64,000 bases of DNA, from positions 253,161 to 317,160 of the forward strand of contig CAWCVC010000008.1 of NCBI GenBank assembly GCA_963798805.1, read 5' to 3'. The translations under genes and the position numbers were made by a program. The stretch is from CAVZCK01 sp963798805. Lineage in GTDB: Bacteria > Pseudomonadota > Alphaproteobacteria > Rhizobiales > Rhodomicrobiaceae. The notes beneath the pieces are model-generated. The model was given only the letters and a program-made list of their open reading frames with translations. It ran no database searches and had not been told where the DNA came from. Below are positions 43,167 through 51,735 of the stretch, piece by piece; the stretch's first letter is position 1, and each line of letters opens with the position of its first letter.

Positions 43167-44501
43167 ATGCTGCTGACGCCCGACGAAGTCAAAGCCATCA
43201 CCGACCGCCGGCTGGCCGCCTCCCGCGCGGACGGCTGCATTCTGCATGTTCACGGCACCGACAGCGCCAATCTGCGCTTCGCCAGGAACAGCGCCACATC
43301 GAACGGCGCCCAGAGCGAGGTCAGCGTGACGATCACCTCGCAGTTCGGCCAGCGCTCCGGCTCCGTGACCGCGACAAGCCTGGACGATGACGCGCTCGAC
43401 ATGGCTCAGCGCCGGTCGGAGGAGATCGCGGTGCGTGCGCCCGAGAACGCCGAACAGATGCCGCCGCTCGGCCCGCAACACTATCGTGAAGGCATCGCCT
43501 TCGACGCGGCCACGGCGGATCTGCGTGCCGTCCGTCTCGCCGAAGCCGCCCGGGGCGCGATCGACAAGGCGATAGCAGCAGGTGTTGACGCGGCGGGCTA
43601 TGTGGAGCGCGCAGCGCGCTTTCATGCGATGGCGACCAGCGCCGGCCTCTTTGCCTATGATCGTGAGACCGACGCCGATTTCACCGTGACGGCGCGGTGC
43701 AAGGATGGAAGCTGGTCCGGTTGGGCAGGAGGCTCCGACGTGCGCTTCGGCGGGCTCGACACTGCGAACATCGCGGCGCGGGCCGTTGAGAAAGCCTCGC
43801 ACGACCAGATCCCGCTCGATCTCGATCCGGGCCAATATACTGTGATCCTGGAGCCGTCCGCCGTCGGCGAAATGCTGCGCTATCTGACGTGGTCGATGGA
43901 TGCGCGCGACGCCGATGAGGGGCGAAGCTGGCTCAGCCGGAAGAGCGGCGGCACGAAGCTTGGCGAGAAGCTGCTCGATGGGCGCGTGACACTCTATTCC
44001 GACCCGGCCGAGCTTTTGGCGCCGATCCGGACCTTCGGTTTTGAAGGGTTGCCGCAGGAACGCATGGTCTGGATTGAAAATGGGATCATCAAAACCTTGG
44101 CCTTCTCGCGCTACTGGGCCGCCAAGACCGGCCAGGAGCCGCGCCCTGCGCCGGCCGGGCTGGTGATGGCCGGCGGATCGATACCGATCGCCGAAATGAT
44201 CCGGGCGACGCGGCGGGGCATTCTCGTTACCCGCGTCTGGTACACGAATTTGCTCGACCCGCGGACTTTGCTGATCACCGGCCTGACGCGGGATGGGAAT
44301 TTCCTCATCGAGAACGGCCGGATTGTCGGCCCGGCGCGCAATCTGCGCTTCAATGAGAGCCTCATCGCCATGCTCGGCAATATCGAAGCGATTGGTCCCA
44401 CTGAGCGCATTCACGGCGGCGATTTAGGCGGCGGCCCGATCGCCGCGCCGCCGCTGCTGGTGAAGGCCTTGACCTTCTGCTCGCGCTCCAGCGGCATCTG
44501 A
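43167..44501 (+). CDS. pmbA: TldE/PmbA-like partner protein
   Basis: 444 residues of the PmbA/TldA family: NLRFARNSATSNGAQSEVSVTI at the N-terminus, YTVILEPSAVGEMLRYL where TldD has its zinc motif (no HExxxH here), and RVWYTNLLDPRTLLITGLTRDG near the end. It lacks catalytic residues, as expected for the non-catalytic half of the TldD/TldE heterodimer. Same operon as tldD, with a 3-base gap. Confidence 0.9.
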   Translation: MLLTPDEVKAITDRRLAASRADGCILHVHGTDSANLRFARNSATSNGAQSEVSVTITSQFGQRSGSVTATSLDDDALDMAQRRSEEIAVRAPENAEQMPPLGPQHYREGIAFDAATADLRAVRLAEAARGAIDKAIAAGVDAAGYVERAARFHAMATSAGLFAYDRETDADFTVTARCKDGSWSGWAGGSDVRFGGLDTANIAARAVEKASHDQIPLDLDPGQYTVILEPSAVGEMLRYLTWSMDARDADEGRSWLSRKSGGTKLGEKLLDGRVTLYSDPAELLAPIRTFGFEGLPQERMVWIENGIIKTLAFSRYWAAKTGQEPRPAPAGLVMAGGSIPIAEMIRATRRGILVTRVWYTNLLDPRTLLITGLTRDGNFLIENGRIVGPARNLRFNESLIAMLGNIEAIGPTERIHGGDLGGGPIAAPPLLVKALTFCSRSSGI

Positions 44502-44731
44502 TCGGCGCGCGATTGTCGGCTGTGAAGGTGCGTCTGCGGACCAAGCCTGCATGTTTTTGCGTCACAGAATCTTCGCAATTAGGCGGTGTGCCGTTTTTTT
44601 CGGCAATTTTCCGGAAACGGCACCGCTTCAGTTCCATGCGCTCGCCGCCTTCGCCTCGCCATAGGCGGCAGGCCCTGGAGATCTTCAAGGTTTCCAACGA
44701 ACTGTCCCCGGCGAGACCAGCCCGCCGGGCG

Positions 44732-44749
44732 CTGGCATAGTGCTTGCTA
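44732..44749 (+). promoter_or_regulatory. Sigma-54 (-24/-12) promoter of urtA
   Basis: CTGGCATAGTGCTTGCTA keeps the -24 element TGGCA, the -12 element TTGCT and the exact spacing of the consensus TGGCACG-N4-TTGCW. It ends 60 bases before the urtA ATG. It implies nitrogen control through RpoN with NtrC, fitting urea uptake. The rest of the 308-base gap (44502-44809) shows an inverted TTGCG/CGCAA pair near 44557-44578 but no clear NtrC site and no gene. Confidence 0.78.
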
Positions 44750-44809
44750 TGTGCAGTTGCTGTTGAAAGGGAAAACCGCCCGCTAACGGGCCCGTTCTCG
44801 GAGATTTAA

Positions 44810-46102
44810 ATGGCGATAACGCGGAGATCACTCCTGTCAGGCGCAGCTCTCGCGCTGTCCATGTCGATCGGCATGGCAGGCTCTGCAAAGGCTGAGGACA
44901 CGATCAAAGTTGGCATTTTGCATTCATTGTCCGGCACGATGGCGATCAGCGAGACGACGCTGAAAGACGTCATGCTGATGCTCATCGATGAGCAGAACAA
45001 GAAGGGCGGACTCCTCGGCAAAAAGCTCGAGCCTGTGGTGGTCGATCCCGCATCGAACTGGCCGCTGTTCGCCGAGAAGGCTCGCGAGCTGATTTCTCAG
45101 GACAAGGTCGCGGTCGTTTTCGGCTGCTGGACCTCGGTGTCGCGCAAATCGGTGCTGCCGGTGTTCAAGGAGCTGAATTCGATCCTGTTCTACCCGGTCC
45201 AATATGAGGGCGAGGAAAGTGAGCGCAACGTCTTCTACACCGGCGCCGCGCCGAACCAGCAGGCGATCCCGGCCGTCGACTATCTGATGAGCAAGGACGG
45301 CGGCTCGGTGAAGCGCTGGGTGCTGGAAGGCACCGACTATGTCTATCCACGCACCACCAACAAGATCCTCGAAGCTTACCTCAAACAAAAAGGGGTAAAG
45401 AGCGAGGATATCATGATCAACTATACGCCTTTCGGCTTCTCCGACTGGCAGACCGAAGTCGCCAACATCAAGAAGTTCGGCTCCGCCGGCAAGAAGACGG
45501 CGGTGGTCTCGACCATCAACGGCGACGCCAACGTGCCCTTCTATAAGGAGCTGGGCAACCAGGGTATCAAGGCGACCGACATCCCGGTCGTGGCGTTCTC
45601 GGTGGGTGAGGAAGAGCTTGCCGGTCTCGACACCAAGCCGCTGGTCGGCCATCTCGCCGCCTGGAACTATTTCGAATTGATCAAGACCCCGGCGAACACG
45701 GCCTTCATCAAAGAGTGGCACGCCTTCACCAAGAATCCGAAGCGCACCACCAACGACCCGATGGAAGCGCACTATATCGGCTTCAACATGTGGGTGAAGG
45801 CGGTCGAGAAGGTGAAGTCGACCGATGCCGACAAGGTCATTGCCGCGCTGCCAGGTATCGAAGCGCCGAACCTGACCGGCGGCATGTCGAAGATACTGCC
45901 GAACCACCATATCACCAAGCCGGTCTATATCGGCGAGGTGCGTGGCGACGGACAGTTCGACGTGGTCTGGAAGACCAAGGGTCTCGTTCCCGGCGACGCC
46001 TGGTCCAACTATCTGCCCGGCTCGAAGGATCTCGAGTCCGACTGGGTGACGCTGAAATGCGGCAACTATAACACCGTCACCAAGAAGTGCGGCGGCTCGT
46101 GA
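44810..46102 (+). CDS. urtA: Urea ABC transporter substrate-binding protein UrtA
   Basis: 430 residues of the branched-chain-amino-acid/amide binding family. N-terminus ITRRSLLSGAALALSMSIGMAGSAKAED has twin arginines, so Tat export is likely. Diagnostic urea-type segments: IKVGILHSLSGTMAISETTLKDV, DPASNWPLFAEKAREL, FGCWTSVSRKSVLPVF, LFYPVQYEGEE and DPMEAHYIGFNMW. First gene of urtABCDE, behind a sigma-54 promoter and followed by a strong hairpin. Binds urea in the periplasm. Confidence 0.96.
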   Translation: MAITRRSLLSGAALALSMSIGMAGSAKAEDTIKVGILHSLSGTMAISETTLKDVMLMLIDEQNKKGGLLGKKLEPVVVDPASNWPLFAEKARELISQDKVAVVFGCWTSVSRKSVLPVFKELNSILFYPVQYEGEESERNVFYTGAAPNQQAIPAVDYLMSKDGGSVKRWVLEGTDYVYPRTTNKILEAYLKQKGVKSEDIMINYTPFGFSDWQTEVANIKKFGSAGKKTAVVSTINGDANVPFYKELGNQGIKATDIPVVAFSVGEEELAGLDTKPLVGHLAAWNYFELIKTPANTAFIKEWHAFTKNPKRTTNDPMEAHYIGFNMWVKAVEKVKSTDADKVIAALPGIEAPNLTGGMSKILPNHHITKPVYIGEVRGDGQFDVVWKTKGLVPGDAWSNYLPGSKDLESDWVTLKCGNYNTVTKKCGGS

Positions 46103-46144
46103 GTTTGCCCGCATCCAGCGCAGTCTGATGCGATTGACCCAAAC

Positions 46145-46168
46145 GGAGGTGGCGAGCCCGCCACCTCC
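46145..46168 (+). terminator. Hairpin between urtA and urtB
   Basis: GGAGGTGGCG (46145-46154) pairs perfectly with CGCCACCTCC (46159-46168) around a 4-base loop, followed by ACTTTTC. A partial terminator or 3-prime stabiliser that would keep urtA transcript above the permease genes. Confidence 0.7.
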
Positions 46169-46203
46169 ACTTTTCGAGAGAACTGCGGGGATATATCGAC
46201 GCC

Positions 46204-47826
46204 ATGCGTGCTTTTAACGAACGCCTGATAACGCTCGTCGGTGCCTTTGTTATCCTTGTGAGCTTACAGCTCGCTGCCGTGGCGCCTGCCGCCGCGGGCC
46301 CTTACGAGGACGCGCTTGCCGGGTTCACGGCCGACAGTTTCAGCGACACCGCCGATGCCATCGACGCCGTTGTCGCGACCGGCGATGCGCGCGCCGCAGC
46401 GCTGCTCGAAGCGTTGCAGGACTCGCGCCTGATGTTTTCGGCGCAGGCGAAGAAGGTCTACATCAAGGACAAGTCCGACAAGCTGACCGACGCCGCCACC
46501 GGCGAGGCCGTCGCGACGCCGCCGGAAGATACCGACAATGTGCGGCTCAATAATCGCGTCCGCGGCATGCTCGATTCCGCCATCGGCGCGCTGACGCTGA
46601 TGGCCAAGGCCCCCGCGCGCCGCATGGAGGCCGCGCAGGCGGTGTTCAAATCCAGGTCGGAAGGCGCGCTCCCGGCTCTGGAGAAGGCCATCGCCGCCGA
46701 GCAGGATCCCGGCATCAAACAGGTCATGTTGCAAGCCCGCGCCGCCATCCTGATCGGCAAGAGCGACGCCAAGCTCGAGGACCGCATTGCCGCCGTCCGC
46801 ATCATCCGCGACCGCGGCGACCAGGAAGCCCTCGCCCTGCTCAACACGTTACCGGCCGATTCTCCGCCGGAGCTCAAGACAGCTGCCGACGCTGCCATCA
46901 GCTCGATCCAGCGCCAGCTCGAGCTCCTGAGCGCGATCCAGAATGTCTGGTACGGCCTGTCGCTCGGTTCGGTGCTGCTGCTCGCCGCTATCGGCCTCGC
47001 CATTACCTTCGGCGTGATGGGCGTCATCAACATGGCGCATGGCGAGATGGTCATGCTCGGCGCCTATACGACCTTCGTCGTGCAGGAACTTTTTCGCGCC
47101 TACGCGCCGGGGGCTTTCGATTTGTCCCTGCTGGTCGCCGTGCCGGCAGCGTTCATCGTTGCCGGCTCGGTCGGCATCGCCATCGAGCGCGGCATCATTC
47201 GCTTTCTCTATGGCCGGCCGCTCGAAACCCTGCTCGCCACCTGGGGCGTCAGCCTCGTTCTGCAGCAGGCGGTGCGCACCATTTTCGGCGCCTCGAATCG
47301 CGAGGTCAGCGCGCCGAGCTACATGTCGGGCGGCTTCGATTTCCTCGGCCTGGCCGTCACCTATAACCGGCTGTGGATCATCGTCTTCACCCTCGCCGTC
47401 TTTGCGGCGCTGCTCTTCATCCTGAAGGCGACGCCGCTCGGCCTGCAGATGCGGGCGGTGACGCAGAACCGGCGCATGGCCGCCTCGATGGGCATCCGCA
47501 CCGGCTATGTCGACGCCATGACCTTCGCGCTCGGCTCCGGCATCGCCGGCATCGCTGGCGTGGCGCTCAGCCAGATCGACAATGTCTCGCCCAATCTCGG
47601 CCAGGGCTACATCATCGACAGCTTCCTCGTCGTGGTGTTCGGCGGTGTCGGCAACCTCTGGGGCACCTTCGTCTCGGCCTTCGCGCTCGGCATCACCAAC
47701 AAGCTGCTGGAGCCTTGGGCCGGGGCGGTGCTCGGCAAGATCCTGATCCTCGTTCTGCTCATCCTCTTCATTCAGAAGCGGCCGCGCGGACTGTTCGCGC
47801 TCAAGGGAAGGGCTGTCGAAGCATGA
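46204..47826 (+). CDS. urtB: Urea ABC transporter permease UrtB
   Basis: 540 residues. Signal-like N-terminus, then a periplasmic region of about 230 residues specific to UrtB (repeated alpha-helical segments, e.g. RAAALLEALQDSRLMFSAQAKKVYI), then a LivH-type permease with INMAHGEMVMLGAYTTF and FGGVGNLWGTFVSAFALG. Overlaps urtC by 4 bases (ATGA). Inner-membrane urea channel subunit. Confidence 0.95.
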   Translation: MRAFNERLITLVGAFVILVSLQLAAVAPAAAGPYEDALAGFTADSFSDTADAIDAVVATGDARAAALLEALQDSRLMFSAQAKKVYIKDKSDKLTDAATGEAVATPPEDTDNVRLNNRVRGMLDSAIGALTLMAKAPARRMEAAQAVFKSRSEGALPALEKAIAAEQDPGIKQVMLQARAAILIGKSDAKLEDRIAAVRIIRDRGDQEALALLNTLPADSPPELKTAADAAISSIQRQLELLSAIQNVWYGLSLGSVLLLAAIGLAITFGVMGVINMAHGEMVMLGAYTTFVVQELFRAYAPGAFDLSLLVAVPAAFIVAGSVGIAIERGIIRFLYGRPLETLLATWGVSLVLQQAVRTIFGASNREVSAPSYMSGGFDFLGLAVTYNRLWIIVFTLAVFAALLFILKATPLGLQMRAVTQNRRMAASMGIRTGYVDAMTFALGSGIAGIAGVALSQIDNVSPNLGQGYIIDSFLVVVFGGVGNLWGTFVSAFALGITNKLLEPWAGAVLGKILILVLLILFIQKRPRGLFALKGRAVEA

Positions 47827-48983
47827 TCATCGCTCAGGTGCTTCGCGGCATTGGCGATATGGGCAGCCGGATCTTCCTCGGCTGCCTGATCCTGTTCGCA
47901 GCCTTCGTGGCGGTCTCCAATCTGATGCTGCCGGAGAGTTCCGCCTTTTACGTGCCAACCTATATCGTCTCGCTGCTCGGCAAATATCTCTGCTATGCCA
48001 TGCTGGCGATCGCGGTTGATCTGGTCTGGGGCTATTGCGGCATCCTCACCCTCGGCCATGCCGCCTTCTTCGCCCTCGGCGGTTATGCGATGGGCATGTA
48101 TCTGATGCGCCAGATCGGCACGCGCGGCGTCTATGCCGATCCGATCCTGCCCGACTTCATGGTGTTCCTGAATTGGAAGGCCCTGCCCTGGTACTGGTAC
48201 GGCTTCGACCATTTCGCTTTCGCGCTGTTAATGGTCTTTTTGGTGCCGGGCCTGCTCGCCCTGGTGTTCGGCTGGTTCGCCTTTCGCTCGCGCGTCACCG
48301 GCGTCTATCTGTCGATCATCACCCAGGCGATGACCTATGCGCTGCTACTTGCCTTCTTCCGCAACGATATGGGCTTTGGAGGCAATAACGGCCTCACCGA
48401 CTTCAAGGACATCCTCGGCTTTGACGTCCAGGCACAGGGCACACGCGTGGCGCTGTTCGTCGTCACGGTGATCGCGCTGGCGCTGAGCTATATCATTACC
48501 CGGCTGATCGTGACCTCGACCTATGGCAAGGTGCTGATCGCCATCCGCGACGCCGAGAGCCGGACGCGCTTTCTCGGCTATCGGGTCGAGAATTATAAGC
48601 TGCTCACCTTCGTGGTCTCGGCCTGTCTCGCCGGTGCTGCCGGTGCGCTCTATGTGCCACAGGTCGGCATCATCAACCCGTCGGAATTCGCCCCCGCCAA
48701 CTCCATCGAGGCGGTGGTCTGGGTCGCGGTCGGCGGGCGCGGCACGCTGACCGGTGCGGCGCTCGGCGCCGTGCTCGTCAATTTCGGCAAGACCACTTTC
48801 ACCACCGGCATGCTCGCGCCCTATTGGCTGTTCGTGCTCGGTGCGCTGTTCATCGTCGTTACGCTGCTGCTGCCGAAAGGCATCGTCGGCACCCTTGCGC
48901 AATCGCTCGGCAACTGGCGTAACGGACGCAGATCACGCAATATTGTCGAGGTGAATGACGGCCTCGCTCAGGCGGCGGAGTGA
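47823..48983 (+). CDS. urtC: Urea ABC transporter permease UrtC
   Basis: 386 residues from ATG 47823, overlapping the urtB stop. LivM-type permease with about nine helices; WGYCGILTLGHAAFFALGGYAMGMYLM, FFRNDMGFGGNNGLTDF and AVGGRGTLTGAALGAVLV are typical. The loop WKALPWYWYGFDHFAFAL is a UrtC feature. Pairs with UrtB. Confidence 0.95.
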   Translation: MIIAQVLRGIGDMGSRIFLGCLILFAAFVAVSNLMLPESSAFYVPTYIVSLLGKYLCYAMLAIAVDLVWGYCGILTLGHAAFFALGGYAMGMYLMRQIGTRGVYADPILPDFMVFLNWKALPWYWYGFDHFAFALLMVFLVPGLLALVFGWFAFRSRVTGVYLSIITQAMTYALLLAFFRNDMGFGGNNGLTDFKDILGFDVQAQGTRVALFVVTVIALALSYIITRLIVTSTYGKVLIAIRDAESRTRFLGYRVENYKLLTFVVSACLAGAAGALYVPQVGIINPSEFAPANSIEAVVWVAVGGRGTLTGAALGAVLVNFGKTTFTTGMLAPYWLFVLGALFIVVTLLLPKGIVGTLAQSLGNWRNGRRSRNIVEVNDGLAQAAE

Positions 48984-48987
48984 TTCG

Positions 48988-49743
48988 ATGACGAGCCATG
49001 CGGTCACGAATCAGATCCTCTATCTCGACGACGTTACGGTCTCCTTCGACGGCTTCAAGGCGCTTAACGCCTTGTCGCTCGTGGTCGAGCCGGGCGAGAT
49101 GCGCGCTATCATCGGCCCGAACGGCGCCGGCAAGACCACGATGATGGACGTCATCACCGGCAAGACGCGCCCCGACACTGGCACGGCGTTGTTCGACGGC
49201 ACTTACGATCTCACCACCCTCGACGAGGCGGAGATCGCCGAGCTGGGCATTGGCCGCAAATTTCAGCGTCCGACCGTGTTCGAGTTTCACACGGTCGCAG
49301 ACAATATCCGGCTCGCCTTGGCAGGGCCGCGCACGACGCTCTCGGCCCTGTTCGGCGATTGCAACCGCATTACCTCGGAGCGGATCGACGAGATCTTGGC
49401 TCGGGTGCGGCTCCTTGATCAGCGCGACCGCATCGCCGGCGAGCTGAGCCATGGCCAGAAGCAATGGCTGGAGATCGGCATGCTCCTGGCGCAGGACCCC
49501 AAGCTGCTGCTCGTCGACGAGCCGGTCGCGGGCATGACCGATGCCGAGACCGAAAGCACGGCGGCGCTCTTGCGCGAAATCGCCAAGTCGCATTCGGTGA
49601 TCGTGGTCGAGCACGACATGGCCTTCGTGCGTGCGCTCGGCGTCAAGGTCACCTGCCTGCATGAGGGCTCCGTGCTCGCCGAGGGCTCGATCGACAGCGT
49701 CTCGGCGAACGAGCGGGTCGTTGAAGTTTATTTGGGGCGGTGA
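48988..49743 (+). CDS. urtD: Urea ABC transporter ATP-binding protein UrtD
   Basis: 251 residues from ATG 48988, 4 bases after urtC. Walker A GPNGAGKT, RKFQRPTVFE loop typical of UrtD, signature LSHGQKQWLEIGMLL and Walker B LLLVDEPVAGMTDAE. LivG-type ATPase. Separated from urtE by a 79-base inverted repeat. Confidence 0.95.
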   Translation: MTSHAVTNQILYLDDVTVSFDGFKALNALSLVVEPGEMRAIIGPNGAGKTTMMDVITGKTRPDTGTALFDGTYDLTTLDEAEIAELGIGRKFQRPTVFEFHTVADNIRLALAGPRTTLSALFGDCNRITSERIDEILARVRLLDQRDRIAGELSHGQKQWLEIGMLLAQDPKLLLVDEPVAGMTDAETESTAALLREIAKSHSVIVVEHDMAFVRALGVKVTCLHEGSVLAEGSIDSVSANERVVEVYLGR

Positions 49744-49778
49744 GTGATGGGAGCGGTATCTGCCTCCCCGCTCCTAGC

Positions 49779-49857
49779 CGAAATCCCCGCGAAAGCGGGG
49801 ATCTGGTTTACTTTTGTGGTCCGGGCCAACCGGATCCCCGCTTTCGCGGGGATTTCG
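49779..49857. repeat. REP-like inverted repeat with perfect 25-base arms
   Basis: The arm at 49779-49803 is an exact inverted copy of the arm at 49833-49857, with a 29-base spacer. Each arm contains its own hairpin CCCCGC-GAAA-GCGGGG. It is inserted between urtD and urtE, where the usual spacing is a few bases. REP/BIME-like dispersed element; may stabilise or partly terminate the transcript. Confidence 0.85.
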
Positions 49858-49880
49858 CAAGAGCCGCGAAGGATTGGTGC

Positions 49881-50570
49881 ATGCTAACAGTCGAAAAAAT
49901 CGACCTCCATTACGGCGCGGCGCAGGCTCTGCGCGGCATTTCGCTGGAAGCACGGCCGGGCAAGGTCACCTGCGTGCTTGGCCGGAACGGTGTCGGCAAG
50001 ACCAGCCTGTTGCGTGCCATTGTCGGCCAGCGCTCGATCAGCGCCGGCGCCATCCGCTGGAACGGGCAGGACATCTCCAAGCTGCCGTCGTATGAGCGCG
50101 CCCGCATGGGGATCGGCATCGTGCCGCAGGGCCGCGAGATCTTCCCGCTGCTGACGGTGCGGGAAAATCTGGAGACTGCTTACGCTGCCGCTCCCGAGCG
50201 GTCGCTCCCCAGCGAAATTTTCGAGCTGTTCCCGGTGCTGCGCGAGATGCTCGGCCGACGCGGCGGCGACCTTTCCGGCGGCCAGCAGCAGCAGCTTGCC
50301 ATCGGTCGCGCCATGGTAATGCGCCCTAAGCTCCTCGTCCTCGACGAGCCGACCGAAGGCATCCAGCCATCGATCATCAAAGACATCGGCCGCGCCATCA
50401 CCTACTTGCGCGACAAGGGCGAGATGGCCATCGTCCTGGTCGAGCAATATTTCGAATTTGCGCGCGATCTTGCCGATGTCTACGCTGTCATGGATCGCGG
50501 GCAGATCGTGCTGTCCGGAACACGGAGCGAGATGAACGAGGCCAATGTTCGCAACGCGCTCGCCATCTGA
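49881..50570 (+). CDS. urtE: Urea ABC transporter ATP-binding protein UrtE
   Basis: 229 residues from ATG 49881 (AAGGA upstream). Walker A GRNGVGKT, GIVPQGREIFPLLTVRENLE, signature LSGGQQQQLAIGRA and Walker B LLVLDEPTEGIQPSII are LivF/UrtE type. The open frame extends upstream through the repeat to the urtD stop but has no site there. Its end overlaps ureD by 26 bases, linking urea import to urease synthesis. Confidence 0.95.
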   Translation: MLTVEKIDLHYGAAQALRGISLEARPGKVTCVLGRNGVGKTSLLRAIVGQRSISAGAIRWNGQDISKLPSYERARMGIGIVPQGREIFPLLTVRENLETAYAAAPERSLPSEIFELFPVLREMLGRRGGDLSGGQQQQLAIGRAMVMRPKLLVLDEPTEGIQPSIIKDIGRAITYLRDKGEMAIVLVEQYFEFARDLADVYAVMDRGQIVLSGTRSEMNEANVRNALAI

Positions 50571-51396
50571 GAGTTCGGCTGACGGCGCAAGCCTGCTCCC
50601 CGTCCGCGTGGCCGGCGGCGTCTACCTGCGTATCGCCGCACGCAAGGGGCGCAGCCATATCGCCGATCTCTACGAGCGCGACGGCTATAAGGTCCGCTTT
50701 CCGCGCGGCACGGCTCATCCGGAAGCGGTGATCATCAATACCGGCGGCGGCCTCGCCGGCGGCGATGCGGTGCACCAGCATATCATTATCGGCGATGGGG
50801 CCGAAGCCACCGTGACCACCCAAGCTTCGGAGCGGGTCTATCGTGCGCTCGGTGACAGTGAGACCATGGTCGATGTTGGACTGTCGATGGCGGAGGGCTC
50901 AAGTCTGAGGTGGGTGCCGCAGGAAACGATCCTGTTCGACGCCGCGCGGCTGCGTCGTTCGATCGATCTGGAGATGGCGGCTTCGGCCAGACTGCTGCTT
51001 CTCGAAACGATCATTTTCGGCCGCACAGCGATGGGCGAAACGGTGCGGACAGGCTTTCTCCGCGACCGCTGGCGCGTCCGGCGCGGCGGCAAGCTGATTT
51101 TCGCGGAAACCGTTCGCCTGGACGGCGCGATTGCCGAGACGCTCGCCGCCATACCCATTGCCGGCGGCGCTCACATCGTATCGACGCTGCTCGTGGTGCG
51201 CCGCGATGCCGAGGATCTGCTCGCACCGGTGCGGAGCGTGCTTGCAGACGTGGCATACGAAGCCGGCGCCAGCGCCTGGAACGGCCTTATGGTGGTGCGG
51301 GCGCTCGGACGATCGAGCGAAAACCTGCGGCGCATGCTGGGACGCGTCGTCCCCCTAATATCGGGTGCACCGCTGCCGCGAGTCTGGCAGACATAG
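50545..51396 (+). CDS. ureD: Urease accessory protein UreD
   Basis: 283 residues. FPRGTAHPEAVIINTGGGLAGGDAVHQHIIIGDGAEATVTTQASERVYR is the UreD core, followed by LRWVPQETILFDAARLRR and LLLLETIIFGRTAMGE. UreD is the scaffold that delivers nickel to apo-urease with UreF and UreG. Begins inside urtE; urea transport and urease genes are thus one unit. Confidence 0.94.
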   Translation: MFATRSPSESSADGASLLPVRVAGGVYLRIAARKGRSHIADLYERDGYKVRFPRGTAHPEAVIINTGGGLAGGDAVHQHIIIGDGAEATVTTQASERVYRALGDSETMVDVGLSMAEGSSLRWVPQETILFDAARLRRSIDLEMAASARLLLLETIIFGRTAMGETVRTGFLRDRWRVRRGGKLIFAETVRLDGAIAETLAAIPIAGGAHIVSTLLVVRRDAEDLLAPVRSVLADVAYEAGASAWNGLMVVRALGRSSENLRRMLGRVVPLISGAPLPRVWQT

Positions 51397-51432
51397 GCGC
51401 AGCCTCAGCAGAGCCAAGGCGAGGGAACGACA

Positions 51433-51735
51433 GTGAATCTGACACCGAGAGAAAAAGACAAGCTGCTGATCTCGATAGCGGCGATAGTCGCCCGGCGGCG
51501 GCTGGAGCGCGGCGTCAAGCTCAACCATCCGGAAGCCATCGCGCTGATCACCGATTTCGTCGTCGAGGGCGCGCGGGACGGCCGCTCGGTCGCCGAGCTG
51601 ATGCAGGCCGGCGCGCAAGTGATCAGCCGCGATCAGGTCATGGAAGGCGTCGCCGAGATGATCCACGATGTCCAGGTCGAGGCAACCTTTCCCGATGGCA
51701 CAAAGCTCGTCACGGTGCACAATCCGATCCACTAG
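51433..51735 (+). CDS. ureA: Urease gamma subunit UreA
   Basis: 100 residues, the normal length for a separate gamma subunit: MNLTPREKDKLLISIAAIVARRRLERGVKLNHPEA, ISRDQVMEGVAEMI and TFPDGTKLVTVHNPI. Its stop codon TAG is formed from the TA target of the IS630-type insertion plus the first base G of the element; the uninterrupted site would also read TAG, so the protein is unchanged. Confidence 0.97.
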   Translation: MNLTPREKDKLLISIAAIVARRRLERGVKLNHPEAIALITDFVVEGARDGRSVAELMQAGAQVISRDQVMEGVAEMIHDVQVEATFPDGTKLVTVHNPIH

